A stretch of DNA of 64,000 bases from Tanypteryx hageni (taxonomy: Eukaryota; Arthropoda; Insecta; Odonata; Petaluridae), in the NCBI GenBank assembly GCA_028673005.1, contig CM054114.1, forward strand, positions 18,227,137 to 18,291,136, read 5' to 3'. The notes below the pieces were generated by a model that saw nothing but the letters and a program-made list of their open reading frames with translations, searched no databases and had not been told where the DNA came from. This document shows positions 1 through 11,607 of this stretch, one piece after another (positions within the stretch are counted from its first letter, which is position 1; the number at the start of each line of letters is the position of its first letter). The position numbers and the translations under genes are program-made.

Positions 1-298
1 ATCAATCAAACAAATTTTGGATAGTTGTCGCTCAAACAAACGATGGGTTAAGTAGATAACGAAATGAACTAACACAATTACGCTAAGGCGCTCTATTAAC
101 CTTTGACAGACGAAGGCAGAAACCAGATGAGTCAGAGCGGAGGTTATTTGAAAAGCAACGCACCCCAAATGATCTGTATGGAAACACGGGGCACAAAGTA
201 GCCTATAGGAAAGCCGATTAACTGTCCGCAATTTTCTGTCCTCGTAGAAGGGAATTTCACAGAATTCTTGAGTCTATTCGAATAATTAATGACTGTAG
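1..298. other. No recognised feature
   Basis: Unique-looking AT-rich DNA with no open reading frame, repeat unit or motif that I recognise. Confidence 0.5.
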
Positions 299-1560
299 CT
301 AGGAAAGAAAGGAAAAAACATAAATGGGGATCTTGGGAAGAGGGGAGAATAAATGGTTTAAGTAGGGAAAGGAAACAGTGGGGATGAAAATGGGATGAGA
401 TAGGAGGGAAGGGAAGAGGAGAAAGTAGAGATAAGGGGAGGGAGACGAGAAAGGGTGGGAGGGCGTGAGAGGTAGGAAGAGAGGGAGGGAGTGAGGGGTA
501 GGAAGAGAGGGAGGGAGTGAGGGGTAGGAAGAGAGGGAGGGAGTGAGGGGTAGGAAGAGAGGGAGGGAGTGAGGGGTAGGAAGAGAGGGAGGGAGTGAGG
601 GGTAGGAAGAGAGGGAGGGAGAGGTAGGAAGAGAGGGAGGGAGAGGTAGGAAGAGAGGGAGGGAGAGGTAGGAAGAGAGAGAGGGAGGGGGGAGGGATAG
701 GAAGAGAGGTAGGGAGGGAGAAGAGGGATGTGAGTTGTAAGAAGCAGAGTTGTAGGGAGGAGTAAGATAGCGAGGGAGGGAGAGGAGAGGAGAAATAGAA
801 AGGGAGATAGCGAGAGGGGGATGAGAGGGTAAGAGGGAGGAAAGGAGAGGGAGAGAGCAGGAGAGGGATAGAGAGAAGCAGAAGAGAGAAAGAGGAAAGA
901 GGGAGAGAAAGCAGAAGAAAGGGAGAGAAAAGCAGAGGGGAGAGAAAAGCAGAGGGGAGAGAAAAGCAGAAGAGAGGGAGAGAAAAGCAGAAGAGATGGA
1001 GAGAAAAGCAGAAGAGATGGAGAGAAAAGCAGAAGAGAGGGAGAGGAAATCAGAAGAGATGGAGAGAAAAGCAGAAGAGATGGAGAGAAAAGCAGAAGAG
1101 AGGGAGAGGAAATCAGAAGAGATGGAGACAAAAGCAGAAGAGATGGAGAGAAAAGCAGAAGAGAGGGAGAGGAAATCAGAAGAGATGGAGAGAAAAGCAG
1201 AAGAGAGGGAGAGGAAATCAGAAGAGATGGAGATAAAAGCAGAAGAGATGGAGAGAAAAGCAGAAGAGATGGAGAGAAAAGCAGAAGAGATGGAGAGAAA
1301 AGCAGAAGAGGGAGAGAAAAGTATAAGAGAGAAAAAAGCAGGAGGGAAGGAAAAAGGAGAGAGGAAGGGAAAGAGGAGAAAGAGTAGGAAAGAGAGAGGG
1401 TAGGAAAGAGAAAGGGAGGAAGATAAAGAGAGAGGAAGGTAGAGAGAGGGAGGAAAAAGGGGGAGAGAGAGGGATGGAAGGGAGGAATGGAACGATAAAT
1501 AAGAGGAAGAATTACAATGGAGTGAGAGATTAGGAGCCGAATCGTTAAGCAAGTAGGAAT
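299..1560. repeat. Purine-rich (GA) minisatellite tract
   Basis: The plus strand is almost pure G and A. Positions 440-600 repeat a ~26-bp unit (GAGGGGTAGGAAGAGAGG...), followed by ~22-bp units to 700. Positions 900-1320 are a 21-bp minisatellite with core AGCAGAAGAGATGGAGAG, with variants having GGG for TGG and an AAATC junction. Because purine-only DNA lacks most stop codons, long reading frames appear on both strands: about 417 and 474 residues of Ser/Leu/Pro/Phe on minus, and 135 residues of Glu/Lys/Arg heptads on plus. These are composition artefacts and not genes. Confidence 0.95.
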
Positions 1561-3873
1561 GAAAAACTCAGGAGCTAGGGGAACGCGGTTCGGGAGCTTC
1601 CGAGGGCGTTGAGAGGGAGGAGTGAGTAAAGCAGAGAGTCGCACCGCAGCTCCACCGAAGAGGCCTCGCCAAAACTCCACCCTTCCGTTCTCAAATCCAT
1701 ATCCTCCGTCTTCTCCTTTTCTCCTCACCGACGCGGGCGATGGCGTAACACTCACGGCCGCAAGTACACGAGCAAGTGCCACGTAAAGACGGGATAGGAG
1801 AGATGCTGTATGCTAGAAATGGTAATGTTACGCGTTGATGGAGGGATAGGAGTCTAAAAAGAGACCAAAGTATAGATAGAAAGGAGAGAGAGGAGTGTGG
1901 AAGGAGGAGGAGGTGGTGGGCGGGCAGAGAGAATTGGGCGGCGGTATAGAAGCATGCCCGCGGGGATAGTGGTTAAATGAGATTAACTGCCTAACAGAAC
2001 TAATTGCCCTTCCGGCTGACGTAGCATTTACCCACCGCCCGGCTCTAGAGGGTTCACGTTACGGAAGCCTATGTACACACGAGACCTCGGACTTAATGCT
2101 CGAGGATTTGTCGGCCATAATGTACTTTTTAAAATTATTATCGAGCGGTCGTCTGATAGAATCCTTTGCTCAAATTATGGAGGACAACTCTTAGTAAATG
2201 AGGAATGGATAAGCGAAAGGATTTCACGTGATGAGACTTGATTAAATTCTGCTTTACGGCATCTAAAGGACTTAATTCATTAGGGAAATGAAACTTTTAA
2301 GGATAATCTACAGCGAGAAGTTCGCGTATGTATCTCACCGACTGCATCCAAATGAGGAAATAGTACTTGGTATGCTCAAGTATTGGATGAGTAATGAAAT
2401 TATTAGTCGGACTTAGGCGTTACTCTTGAAATACTCCACCGAATAAGCCATAAAGAACTCGGCGAATAAACTTGAGAACATCAGGTACAATGACTATGAT
2501 TCGATATTAGTCAAATTCTTGATTGAGTTTAAATTATGAACAATACGAAAAGCTAATGAATTAGGCGAGTTTAAAAGAAATTTATGAGGACCTTCATTGG
2601 GGAGTCCGTTGCTCCCCCTTCTATCTCCATAAAGAATAATTTTAAAATAATATTTATTGCCATACGACCGCCACTCACCTCACGAAGTAAGTACGCCACT
2701 AGCGAGTTCATCATTTATATATTTTCCTCTACTTTCCTTCCCGATTTAACATCACTGTTGAAATATAAAAATTTACTAGTGTACCTCACTGAAGATTGAA
2801 ATTTGAAATTAAAAATGATGCACCTGACTATTATGATACGTTAATTGCTACTTCATATAAACTACGACCGATAATTTTTCTCAAAACGAATAATAGTAAC
2901 TTAACCACAATAAATAATGATAACGAATTTCCGAATAATTAATATGTAATAATAATATTTTATAATGGATGATACAATCCCAAACCCACTTTGAAATTAT
3001 TCCGCATTAATACCGTATATTGTTTGTGTCATATGGCAAACCATGTGCGGCATCTCAATCTTGTTGGATACCGCTGTTTTAAATAAATATAAAGGTGATG
3101 ATCCCTCAATTTGTAATACCTCAGAAATCCTCGGAATAATTGAGAAGGAGAGAATCACGTTGTAAATTATGGAGTTAAGGCTCCATCCGTCGATTTTTTC
3201 TCTGAATAATATACAAAGACGTTCGGGCGGTAGACGAAGTGAAAATATCAACGTAGTTCATTGCATGATATACGCTAAATATAGGCCTAACCTTGAGTGA
3301 GAAACGCCAATCGAAGAAGAGGCGATTCGAGGCAGGAGAAAATTATTCTCCGAATGCTTCGCGAGGTAGCGCTAACTATCTCTCATTAGCAAATCTTTCA
3401 GACAGCACGTACTGCGGAAAGATTAGAGAAGAACTCCTCTTTTCTTTATCAATTCATTCTCAACGTTCGTGGAAAAGGCCATTACAAAGTCCTCTTCGCC
3501 GTCAGAATCCACAGTAACGAATGTTTTGCCCTCATTTTCTGTTATATCAATCGCCTGCCAGAATTTTTCATTACCGGTTGGAAGATCTGCTATGATACCT
3601 GTACAGCAGGTGATAATAAGGTTATTAATAGAAGCGAATTCACACAAAAGGACCCTTAAAACGACAATGGGAATCTTCCGCTTTGATAGGAACATTTAGG
3701 AAGGAAGTGCTAATCGTTAAACCTAACGAGATGATGGGTATAAAGGCGTGATTACGAGGCGAATACTAATATCCGATGAGAGGAAGAGAGTTTGTGGCTC
3801 TTAGTCGATAGATAAGAGGTTCAATTATCGAGAATCTAATGCGGATATCGGGATTCGCTCGTTTTCGGTAATC
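1561..3873. other. No recognised gene
   Basis: Positions 1561-1790 and 1920-2110 are GC-richer than their surroundings but carry no protein family I recognise. The remainder is AT-rich. Short open frames near 2584-2799, 2997-3251 and 3293-3699 (both strands) show no domain and overlap each other, as expected by chance. Confidence 0.5.
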
Positions 3874-4207
3874 CTCTAAAACATGGGTCCCCAAACAACG
3901 GCCCGCGCAGTGATTTCATCCGGCCCGCCTCACCACATCAATTTCTTTAAGTTTTCTATATTTACCTGCAAGAGTTTTCATCAAATATAATTTATGACAT
4001 CTAAACGATATTCTTCGAGTACTTGGATGCACTATACTTTTAATAGAGGCAAATGACATATTAATGGATCGAAAAAATTCTCAAAATTTGCTCTGAAATT
4101 TTACACAGCCCAATCAGTCATTTGAAAGGTCGCATGTGGCCCGCACAGTGGTTTTTGAAGATTCATGTGGCCCTTTAAGTAAAAGGTTTGTGACTCCTGC
4201 TCTAAAA
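3874..4207. mobile_element. Non-autonomous hAT element (318 bp) with 8-bp target duplication
   Basis: The element is 3882-4199, with imperfect terminal inverted repeats (CATGGGTCCCCAAAC at left; the right end read on the other strand is CAGGAGTCACAAACC). It is flanked by a perfect 8-bp direct duplication, CTCTAAAA, at 3874-3881 and 4200-4207. The subterminal 'cggcccgc' and 'gtggcccgcacagtgg' sequence is typical of hAT elements. It has no coding capacity. The 8-bp duplication is the hallmark of hAT insertion, so the class call is strong; the family name is unknown. Confidence 0.9.
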
Positions 4208-5570
4208 CGAACCATCCCTTAGAACACTTGTTACTATAGAATTGGTCATAGAAACAGAGAATAGTAATTTTCATTCTATTGATCTGGATGAAGATATTTA
4301 ATACATCGAGTAAAAAAATTGATTGCCTCGACTTCTAAGGCACAGAGTTCATTTAAATACAACAAAGAGTCGACTGAATTTTTAAGAGACCACAGTACAG
4401 GAGGAAATTTGCGATTAAAGGAACATATTGATGTATACCTATGGAAGTCTTTAATAAATTATAAACGACATTTACGATTTTTCAAAATGAAATTGTTTAC
4501 AAAGCAAAACGGAAAATCCACATGAATTAAAAGGTACATTAAGACCCGTTTCCGTATGCACTTTAGAAATTCGGTGAATAAAACGTTAACATCGGTAAAT
4601 TACATTTTCATCCCTTCAAAGCAACCAATTTAAAAATTTAAGACGGAATTCATTCAAGTTTAATCCAGGTCAGAACATAACAACGTGCGACCAAAGTTTT
4701 TAATTCCTACGAGTCTCATCGTTAACCCAGTTTATAAATTTGTCAAAAAGCCGATTTTATCCGTCCCGAAAACGGGAAAATTTGTGATAAAACTTTTTAA
4801 TTAATCTGTTAAATTGTTGAGTTGGTACGAAACAAATATTAATAAATAAACGCACGTAGGTAATATTGTAACGGAAGTGCTTGCAGGAAATTTTCAGAGG
4901 TCTCGTCAGACAACAAACCTAACAAGCAAACTGTTTAAAAAAAAATTATTCGCTTCCTACCTTAGATGAACGAGGCAACCCCTAGGGTCAAGTAACTATT
5001 GATCAAACTAGGAGTACTCCTACAGATCTATTGGAGTGAAAATGTTTCAGGAGAGCTCGGTAACCCAATTTCGAATTTTTAATTTTTGGAAAATTGTGCA
5101 CATTCAACTTGTTAAATAAATATGCGATTCTATGTAAGAAGGTGGCCGTTTTCTAAATGCACTGGTCGAGTTTTTCGCAAAAATTCATTTGTTGTTTTGT
5201 TTTTCTATAAACAAACCTTCAATGAGACATAAAACAACTATTTATATTAGTTCTAAGAATATCATATCGATAATAATTCCCCCGAAAGGTTTACCATTCG
5301 CATATAATCGAATATAGCTCGGAGGGTTTAGATGATCAGGTTTTAGGAACAGTTCGAGCACACTGGGAGAGACGATAAAATAAGAAAGGTTGATCGTAGG
5401 ACGGATTGATGTCGAGGTCCGCTTTTCCCCATAGGACAATCAGGGATCGGAGAGTAGAAATTGCGGTCAAAAATTGTTTGGAATTTTTTTGGCGTTGGGC
5501 CTCCCCAGTCCTAGAAAAATCTGGCCCAGATCTAGGAATCACTTCCAAAATCCTGAGGCCAGGACAATTT
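4208..5570. other. No recognised feature
   Basis: AT-rich intergenic-type DNA. Short open frames at 4319-4525 and 5242-5548 have no recognisable similarity. Confidence 0.5.
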
Positions 5571-5764
5571 AAATGAAATGCGATTTAGAATCACGGTTAT
5601 TTAAATATCCATACATTACATACACAACATACCGACCACGTAAAATATATTACCTTCAGACAGATTAAAATGCAATGCGATTTAGAACCAGGGTTGTTTA
5701 AATAATCATACAATACATATACGCCATGCATATCATGTAAAAAGTTTTATCTACTTGGTAACTC
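5571..5764. repeat. Two-copy tandem duplication, 97-bp period
   Basis: The string 'cgatttagaa' recurs at 5581 and 5678 within two diverged ~97-bp units that share the order GCGATTTAGAA, then a GGTT(G/A)TTTAAATA block, then 'catacatta/caatacata', then an 'acgtaaaa/atgtaaaa' block. Confidence 0.8.
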
Positions 5765-5851
5765 TACTATATTGATAAAATATAACAAAACAAGATGACC
5801 CAAACAGAAGTTACATGCCTAATTTCCATTTAATCATTTATTTAATACTTA

Positions 5852-7025
5852 CACAGGCTGTCCTCGTTATCCGACGGTTCGCTTTCCGACGTATCGCGTA
5901 TCCGACGCTCCATTATTAAAACCATTGACTCGCTTAAAAGACGTCCAAGCCCAATTATCCGACGATTTTTATTAACTTCATCTCAGATATATTCATGTAT
6001 TCAAATCCGAAATACAGCGCTGCCGAATCCCAGCAACAAGATATCGCTAGAAGTACTAAAAAATATTTAAACAGTTTTCACGTTTTCGCTATTTTCATTT
6101 AATTTTGAAGATTAAGAACTATTCAACTTCTGTATTTTCCGCGCACCTAGTGACACCAAGCGGCAGGAACATGCAATACTTATGAAAACAGACACTGTAT
6201 TGAGTTTGATTTTAAGATCATGATTATTGATGTTGACTTCATAGAAACCTCAATCACGAAAAGAAAATCTATCCCTAATACGGAGAAAGAAAGGCTATTG
6301 AGAATTTATTTAATTTTGACGTGACGTCTTGTCAAGGATTTAGTTTGTATAGCGCATCTCGTTAGTCATTTCCTTTTCAAATGCCATTTTAATCAGTGCG
6401 ATATAGTGATTGGAGGAACTTATTTTTTTTTAAAGGAGCTGGTTCTTTAAACTATGTTTATAGTTAAACTAAAAGCGCTCTTTAACATCACTATAGATCA
6501 TTCCTGCATTTCGTGCGGGTGAGGCGTGTCTACAGTTAGACCCGTGGGGAGCTTTCCCTCTCAGGGAAGTTGGAAACTTGGCAACATAGCGTCGTAGCCA
6601 AATCGAAATAACCCGAACGCGGGCGGAATACTTCGAGTTCCAGCCGCACGAGCAGTGGAAACAGATTATACTACGGCCCTAGTTTTGGGATTATTGTGGT
6701 TTTAAAGTTGCATTAGCCCTTGACCATGTCTGATAAAAGAAAGTGCAGTGATAGTGATGTTTTTTCTGCCAAGAAAAATGATGTGATTTCTATTTACTGC
6801 ATTGATTTTTGTTATATAATGGTTATTACGAATTTATTTAAAATATTATGAGATTTGGATTGCTATTTTGTGTTATTTTAGCGAAAATAGGGTATTTGGT
6901 CCTAGTTGTGAACCTAAGCTCCATTATTACATTTAATTGTATGAAATTGGGTTACGTTATCCGACGATTCGTCATCCAACGCCTAGTTGAAGAACGCATA
7001 GTGTCGGATAACTGAGGACTGCCTA
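5852..7025. mobile_element. Tigger/pogo-type non-autonomous DNA transposon
   Basis: The left end reads CAGGCTGTCCTCGTTATCC and the right end, reverse-complemented, TAGGCAGTCCTCAGTTATCC, with repeated 'TATCCGACG' blocks inside both ends. TA dinucleotides flank it, as for the Tc1/mariner/pogo superfamily. Tigger elements characteristically start CAGGC..(T/C)CCTCG. The interior (~1.17 kb) is too short for a full transposase. At 6727 an ATG opens a short Lys/Asp-rich frame starting MSDKRKCSDSD, which resembles the amino terminus of Tigger transposases and is probably a leftover of the parent gene. Confidence 0.8.
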
Positions 7026-9057
7026 TATTGGCTTTTAAAATCACCGCGGATATGTAGCTCTTTGTGTTCCAAAATTTCATAATTTACCGTTATAAAACAT
7101 TACAAATACATTCGAACGGAAAACTAAATTCTCCACGCGTATTTGTGTGGCAAAAATAACGCGTGTATCTACTAGACTATACCGAATTCGAGTCCAGCAA
7201 TAATCGTTGCGATGGCAATACTCTCGTAATGAGATAAAAACTTGAAAAACGCCGGCATTTACGCATAATTCGAAGAAATACGATCGATAATCAACATTTT
7301 ACGATAAAAATTAGAAACCCCATACCATTCCTCAGAGAACAGTACAAATCCCGCTCCGATATTACAAGTCTAGGATGTTTTAACGTGCAAGAGAAAACTA
7401 CCCTGCACGATGGATTTCAGATTTTCCATGTAAATCAAATGGGAATTATTGTAGTTTCAGGAATCGAACCCGAGACTTTCAATCTTCGCAACAAAAACTA
7501 TCCTCGGGATCTCGGCCCATGTAGCAAAATATTTCCAACAAGTCTCATGAAAATAGGTCAACTGATCCAAAAGTTAATAGGGGAGACGGACAGACAGACA
7601 GACACAACCAGACACAGACACAACGACGAAGCTATAAACCTATTTCCGGAAAGTAGACTAAAAATATGTATAGTCCCCACCATTCAATATATAGTCATCG
7701 GGGGAGAACGGGTGCCTGGGTTTGTCCAGCCGTGCCATCCACAATTTTGTTGAACTGGAGGGTAACGTGTACGGTTAAACATTGGTTGATGAGATACATT
7801 TAGATCACACATGGTGAAATTTTAAAATAAAACCGGAAAGGATGTTCCATCGACCACTCGAAGTTACATAAGCGAGGAACCGACGGAAATTCCCCGCGGC
7901 GTGGAGGATCCCTCCAGGAAGTGGTCTCGACTAGAGCACCCCCGCTTCCCTAGCAGATGGGAACGCCCCGTTTCTCCTCTCCCGAAGGCCGCGCTGTGCG
8001 AAACTCGTTACCTAGGAGTTCGAAAGAAGCGCCTATTGACGGCCAAGAGCTAAAAAAATTCGAATCAAGTTCCTTCAACTCGATCAATTCGCGATGACCT
8101 CGCTAGAAAAAAACCCATGACGGAGAGCTATCCTCCGGACCAAGCTGCGGAAAAATCCTGACCTTGGGAAGCGGTGAGGTCGACGGAGACCAATGGACGT
8201 CCTCGAACGAGCAGAAAAAATTCTTTGATTAATATAAAGCGGAAAATCTATATTTTTTATTTTCGGCTCCAAAAAGTTTCCCTGGTAGCAGTTTCCATGA
8301 TTAAATATCGATTGCGAAATATCGAGCTCTAAATTCGCGTAAAGGGTTCATCTCGGAATCATTAAATCTAACGAGCGATCGATGCGGTGAAACCCCGATT
8401 ATGTGTGCGCCGAAAACAGGGCAATCTGAAAAAAAAGTGAAATTTTCCCTTTTAACATCTACTCAGTTTTTCGACTGACTTTTTTTGCCACTGTAAGCTT
8501 ACTATTTATTCCTAATTCATAGACAGCGCTCTAATGCTAATAATATGGATTCAATAATTTTATGATTGCAAGTTCATTGTATGCTACATGAATATTAATA
8601 TTTACTAATGTTGTAATAACTGTATCTCTATAGACTATCTCTTCAATCGCGTAAATACGGTGTGTGACTTATTTACGTAAATGTATCTGTACAGTATTTG
8701 ATAGATAATTTTAAAAATTTAGAATTTACTTTCTCGTGCGTCGGATAATCCGTGCATACTCCAGCTCCAAGAGATAATCGACGTTTCATGTAATCGACAA
8801 AAACCTATCAAAAACAATCGAGACCACGAGTTCCACGGGTGTTCTCGTTGAGGAAACTTTAAGATTCACTAAATTGAAATGAGATACAATAAAACAATAA
8901 CGAGATGCCATTCGACACAAGAAAGTTATCTAAATAGTGAGGTAATTTTCTCGACCTACTTTCCATAACGAAGCTAATGGATCATAAACATTACGCAACC
9001 GAATACGGGCCGCAGCTTTGCTTTACTAGAATCTACTTTCACTTAATCACCACTGAT
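7026..9057. other. Unclassified AT-rich DNA with a GC-richer patch
   Basis: No gene recognised. Around 7450-7480 a T-arm-like string (reverse complement 'cgggttcgattcctg') suggests a tRNA-derived repeat, and 7585-7625 has GACA-rich simple sequence. The 122-residue frame at 7385-7753 spans these repeats and is not a gene candidate. Positions 7860-8030 are GC-rich without a coding signal. Confidence 0.4.
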
Positions 9058-9287
9058 TGTTTGTTTGTTTGTATTTCTGGCTAATCAACCTATTGGATTA
9101 TTATAGCCATAACTCCTTCCTCACCAAACACACAGAATGGAGGAGGGAACCCCGGTGCCGGCATCAGCCTACTCTTTACTAAGAGCATCAAGGGGGCCAA
9201 CTGTTTAACGTCCCTTCCGAAGGACGGAGCGCTGACATGCGCGGTTTCCTCAAATCACACAAGTAGGGGACGGGACGATCCCAGATT
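9058..9287 (-). repeat. SINE (family A), 5'-truncated copy
   Basis: Read on the minus strand it runs from 'gggatcgtcccgtcccc' through 'gggacgttaaacagttgg', 'gatgctcttagtaaagag', 'tgatgccggcaccgggg' and 'aggttgattagcc' to a CAAA-repeat tail (9058-9072 as TTTG). Related copies lie at 33821-33987, 44986-45141 and 46455-47252, with a tail fragment at 24268-24322. The (CAAA)n tail and length variation at the 5' end are typical of SINEs. Confidence 0.85.
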
Positions 9288-9399
9288 GAAATAAACACGC
9301 AATATACATTGCACAAACTTTCTCATATACGTAAATACGTTTGCTCGACTGTGTACGTTTATAAAAGAAAAACGCTTATAAATCAAAGTTAACTGTAGA

Positions 9400-10000
9400 T
9401 TAGTGTATATTTTAATGCCACTGGTCGATATTTAGTCATTTTTGGGACATATGGCTTAGTAAGTATTATTTGTGACATCAGGCTGTACGATTGGATGGAT
9501 TTTAATCAAAATCCTTAGAGCCATTTTTCAGTAAATCGAATTTTGTTTCAAAATATCCTAGAATAAAGTACCCTTAATTGATGCGCAATATCGTTCATCT
9601 CTTCCGAGTGTCTATTATAAATGATATTATCCACAAATATTAAATATCATTCGATTTAGTTTAACCGTTTGGGCTGTAATAAGATTTTGATTGGATCGCG
9701 GCAGAGGCGTGACGTCATAGGGCTTAGGTAAGGTAGCCTAGCGTACATTGTAATGCCAGTGGACGCCGTATAGTGATTTTAAGAGATATATGGATTACGT
9801 ATTATTATTTGTGACATCAGGCTCTACAAATGGATTGATTTTAATCTAATTCTCTGGAGCCATTTTTGAGCAAATAAAAGTTTTCTAAAAATCGCCAAGA
9901 ATCAACTACCCTTAATTTTTGTGCAATATCATTTGTATGAAAACGGTCTGCAAAAGATGATATATTGCACAAATACGAGATATCATTCGATTTTATTTAC
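9400..10000. repeat. Tandem duplication, ~337-bp period
   Basis: Two diverged copies. 'Taatgcca(c/g)tgg' occurs at ~9413 and ~9750; 'tttgtgacatcaggct' occurs in both; 'ggagccatttttgag' and 'acccttaatt' follow in both. The second copy runs on into a repeat-P type end at ~10000-10135. Confidence 0.75.
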
Positions 10001-10135
10001 GTGTTTGGGCCCTAGAACAGCGAACAGACTGACAGACAGACAGGGCATAGCGAAAACCACTTCTATGGACTCGGGGACACTTAAAACGTGCATTTCCATC
10101 AAAATCAAAATACTACGTATATGAGAAAGTAAAAT
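10000..10135 (+). repeat. Repeat P, copy 1 (3' portion)
   Basis: A GACAGACAGACA run, then 'cataGCGAAAAcc', 'ggggacacttaaaacgtg', 'catttccatc' and a terminal 'actacgtatatgagaaagt'. The same block order recurs at 13735-13940, 38336-38560 (inverted) and 44510-44885, which defines a dispersed family. Confidence 0.7.
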
Positions 10136-10240
10136 CCGACCTCCGCCGGATTCGAACCTGGGACCGCTGCGTGGAAGATCAACGTTCTAAACACCCCGCT
10201 ACACCACTGATGACGGCTGCTTTGTAGCCGAAATCGACAT
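10133..10240 (-). repeat. tRNA-like SINE head plus hairpin motif
   Basis: On the minus strand, positions 10215-10133 read as a tRNA-like head: a box-A-like stretch 'tgtagcggggtgttta' followed by 'cgcagcggtcccaggttcg' containing a canonical box B (GGTTCGAATCC). The same 'cgcagcggtcccagg' block occurs in the SINE at 46968. Adjacent at 10210-10232 is the hairpin motif GGCTGCTTTGTAGCCGAAA found at several other places in the window. No complete cloverleaf is present, so this is not a functional tRNA. Confidence 0.7.
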
Positions 10241-11439
10241 CTGGTTTCCCTAACATTTTTAACGCTATATAAGAAACGTATTGTGACAGCCATACCGGCT
10301 ATAAATGTTTCCTGATTGTTGATATTTAAATTAAGTGCAAGAAGTTTACCAACATTCGATAATATCCTCATGTGGAAATCGTCGTTGCGTCGAGAAAACC
10401 TAAGTGCAACATTTTAAATAGTACTCGGCACAATTTTCACCTACCCTGAACTTCAAATAACAAAAACTAAAACACTAATGAAAACGATGAAAACCTTATC
10501 ATTCACGACGAAAAACCTTCCCGATGGCGAAAAACAAACGCAAACGACAATCCATGAGATCGATCATAAAACACCTCATGCTCAGACAAATGCGCCAGCC
10601 ATTGACGGAAAAAGGAGACAGCCGATTGCATGGAGATAACGAGTGGAGTTATCGAGGTCCTAAAGTTGCCTTTATCTGGAGGGCATAGAGTGCTCACTCT
10701 GCATTACAGCCATCCAAGATAAAACAAACAACCTTTTTTATTCTGTTGGTTTTAGCAGTCAAATGCACGCAAAAGACGACAGAACCGCACTTCCAGGGCA
10801 AATATTAGATGAAAAAGACTATGGAGAACCTTAATGGCTAAGAGCTATATAGCACCTATCTTTCCTTCCGAAACATTCAGAATTTTATTTCACGAACTAT
10901 GTAAGAGATATATTTATTTTAATTCCGCCTACACTTATGTAGAGAAAACGAGGATTTTTTTATTTTGATCAATCTTCGACACGATAAAAAAATCTGGTGT
11001 CCAGCACGACTTTCTTCATACGGAGTAATGAATATGATATAAAAGTGCTTATAGGTTGCTTTCGATATAAGCGTCCTCGAGAATAATTATGAGCAATTAC
11101 ACCCGTGAATAATTTAAAAACAATTTGAATAATTTTCACAGTAAAGAAACAATAAGTAATCACAATTGTTATCTGTAGCTATGGATAACAAAATATCGAT
11201 GCGCGATTAAAATTACCGTTGGTGGCGCTGGGATCGGTCGATATTTAAAGGAAATTTGTCTACAAATAATGACGCTAAGTAGCGTTGGGATAAATTTGAT
11301 CGCAAATAAATTAACCTTTGGCAGGGTAGGCATCGCTATCATTTGATCGTAGCAATGGAAGCAAAGGTATCACTTAGCGACGTAATTTGCAAATTCAGAC
11401 GAATAATCGAAATCTCTCTTTAACAATCCGTTTCATGAA
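10241..11439. other. No recognised feature
   Basis: AT-rich DNA. Open frames at 10105-10371, 10503-10697 and 10969-11163 are short, minus-strand and without recognisable domains. Confidence 0.5.
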
Positions 11440-11607
11440 AAATGCTCCAAACAAAACTTCCAAAAGAACATATTGTCTACAACTTTGATAATGAAAACAA
11501 TTTACATAAATTAAGTCCTAAGGGAGATTTTAGAATGAAACGGAAAAATGACCAGAGTACACCTCCGCTTCCAGTTGACCAGTTTCAGCCAAAACCATTT
11601 GTTTGAA
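11440..11607 (+). repeat. Repeat P, left part (split)
   Basis: 'acaactttgataatg', 'aatgaccagagtacacctcc' and 'cttccagttgaccagttt' match the blocks at 26960-27030 and 44640-44700. The match stops at the left end of the Helitron, suggesting that the Helitron landed in this copy. Confidence 0.6.

Noticed and set aside
299..1782. Two long minus-strand open frames (417 and 474 codons) and a 135-codon plus-strand frame
   Set aside because: They lie over a purine-only minisatellite that lacks stop codons on both strands; low-complexity translations with no domain or splice context.
3423..3699. Overlapping 76- to 90-codon frames on both strands
   Set aside because: Neither has a recognisable domain or supporting exon signals.
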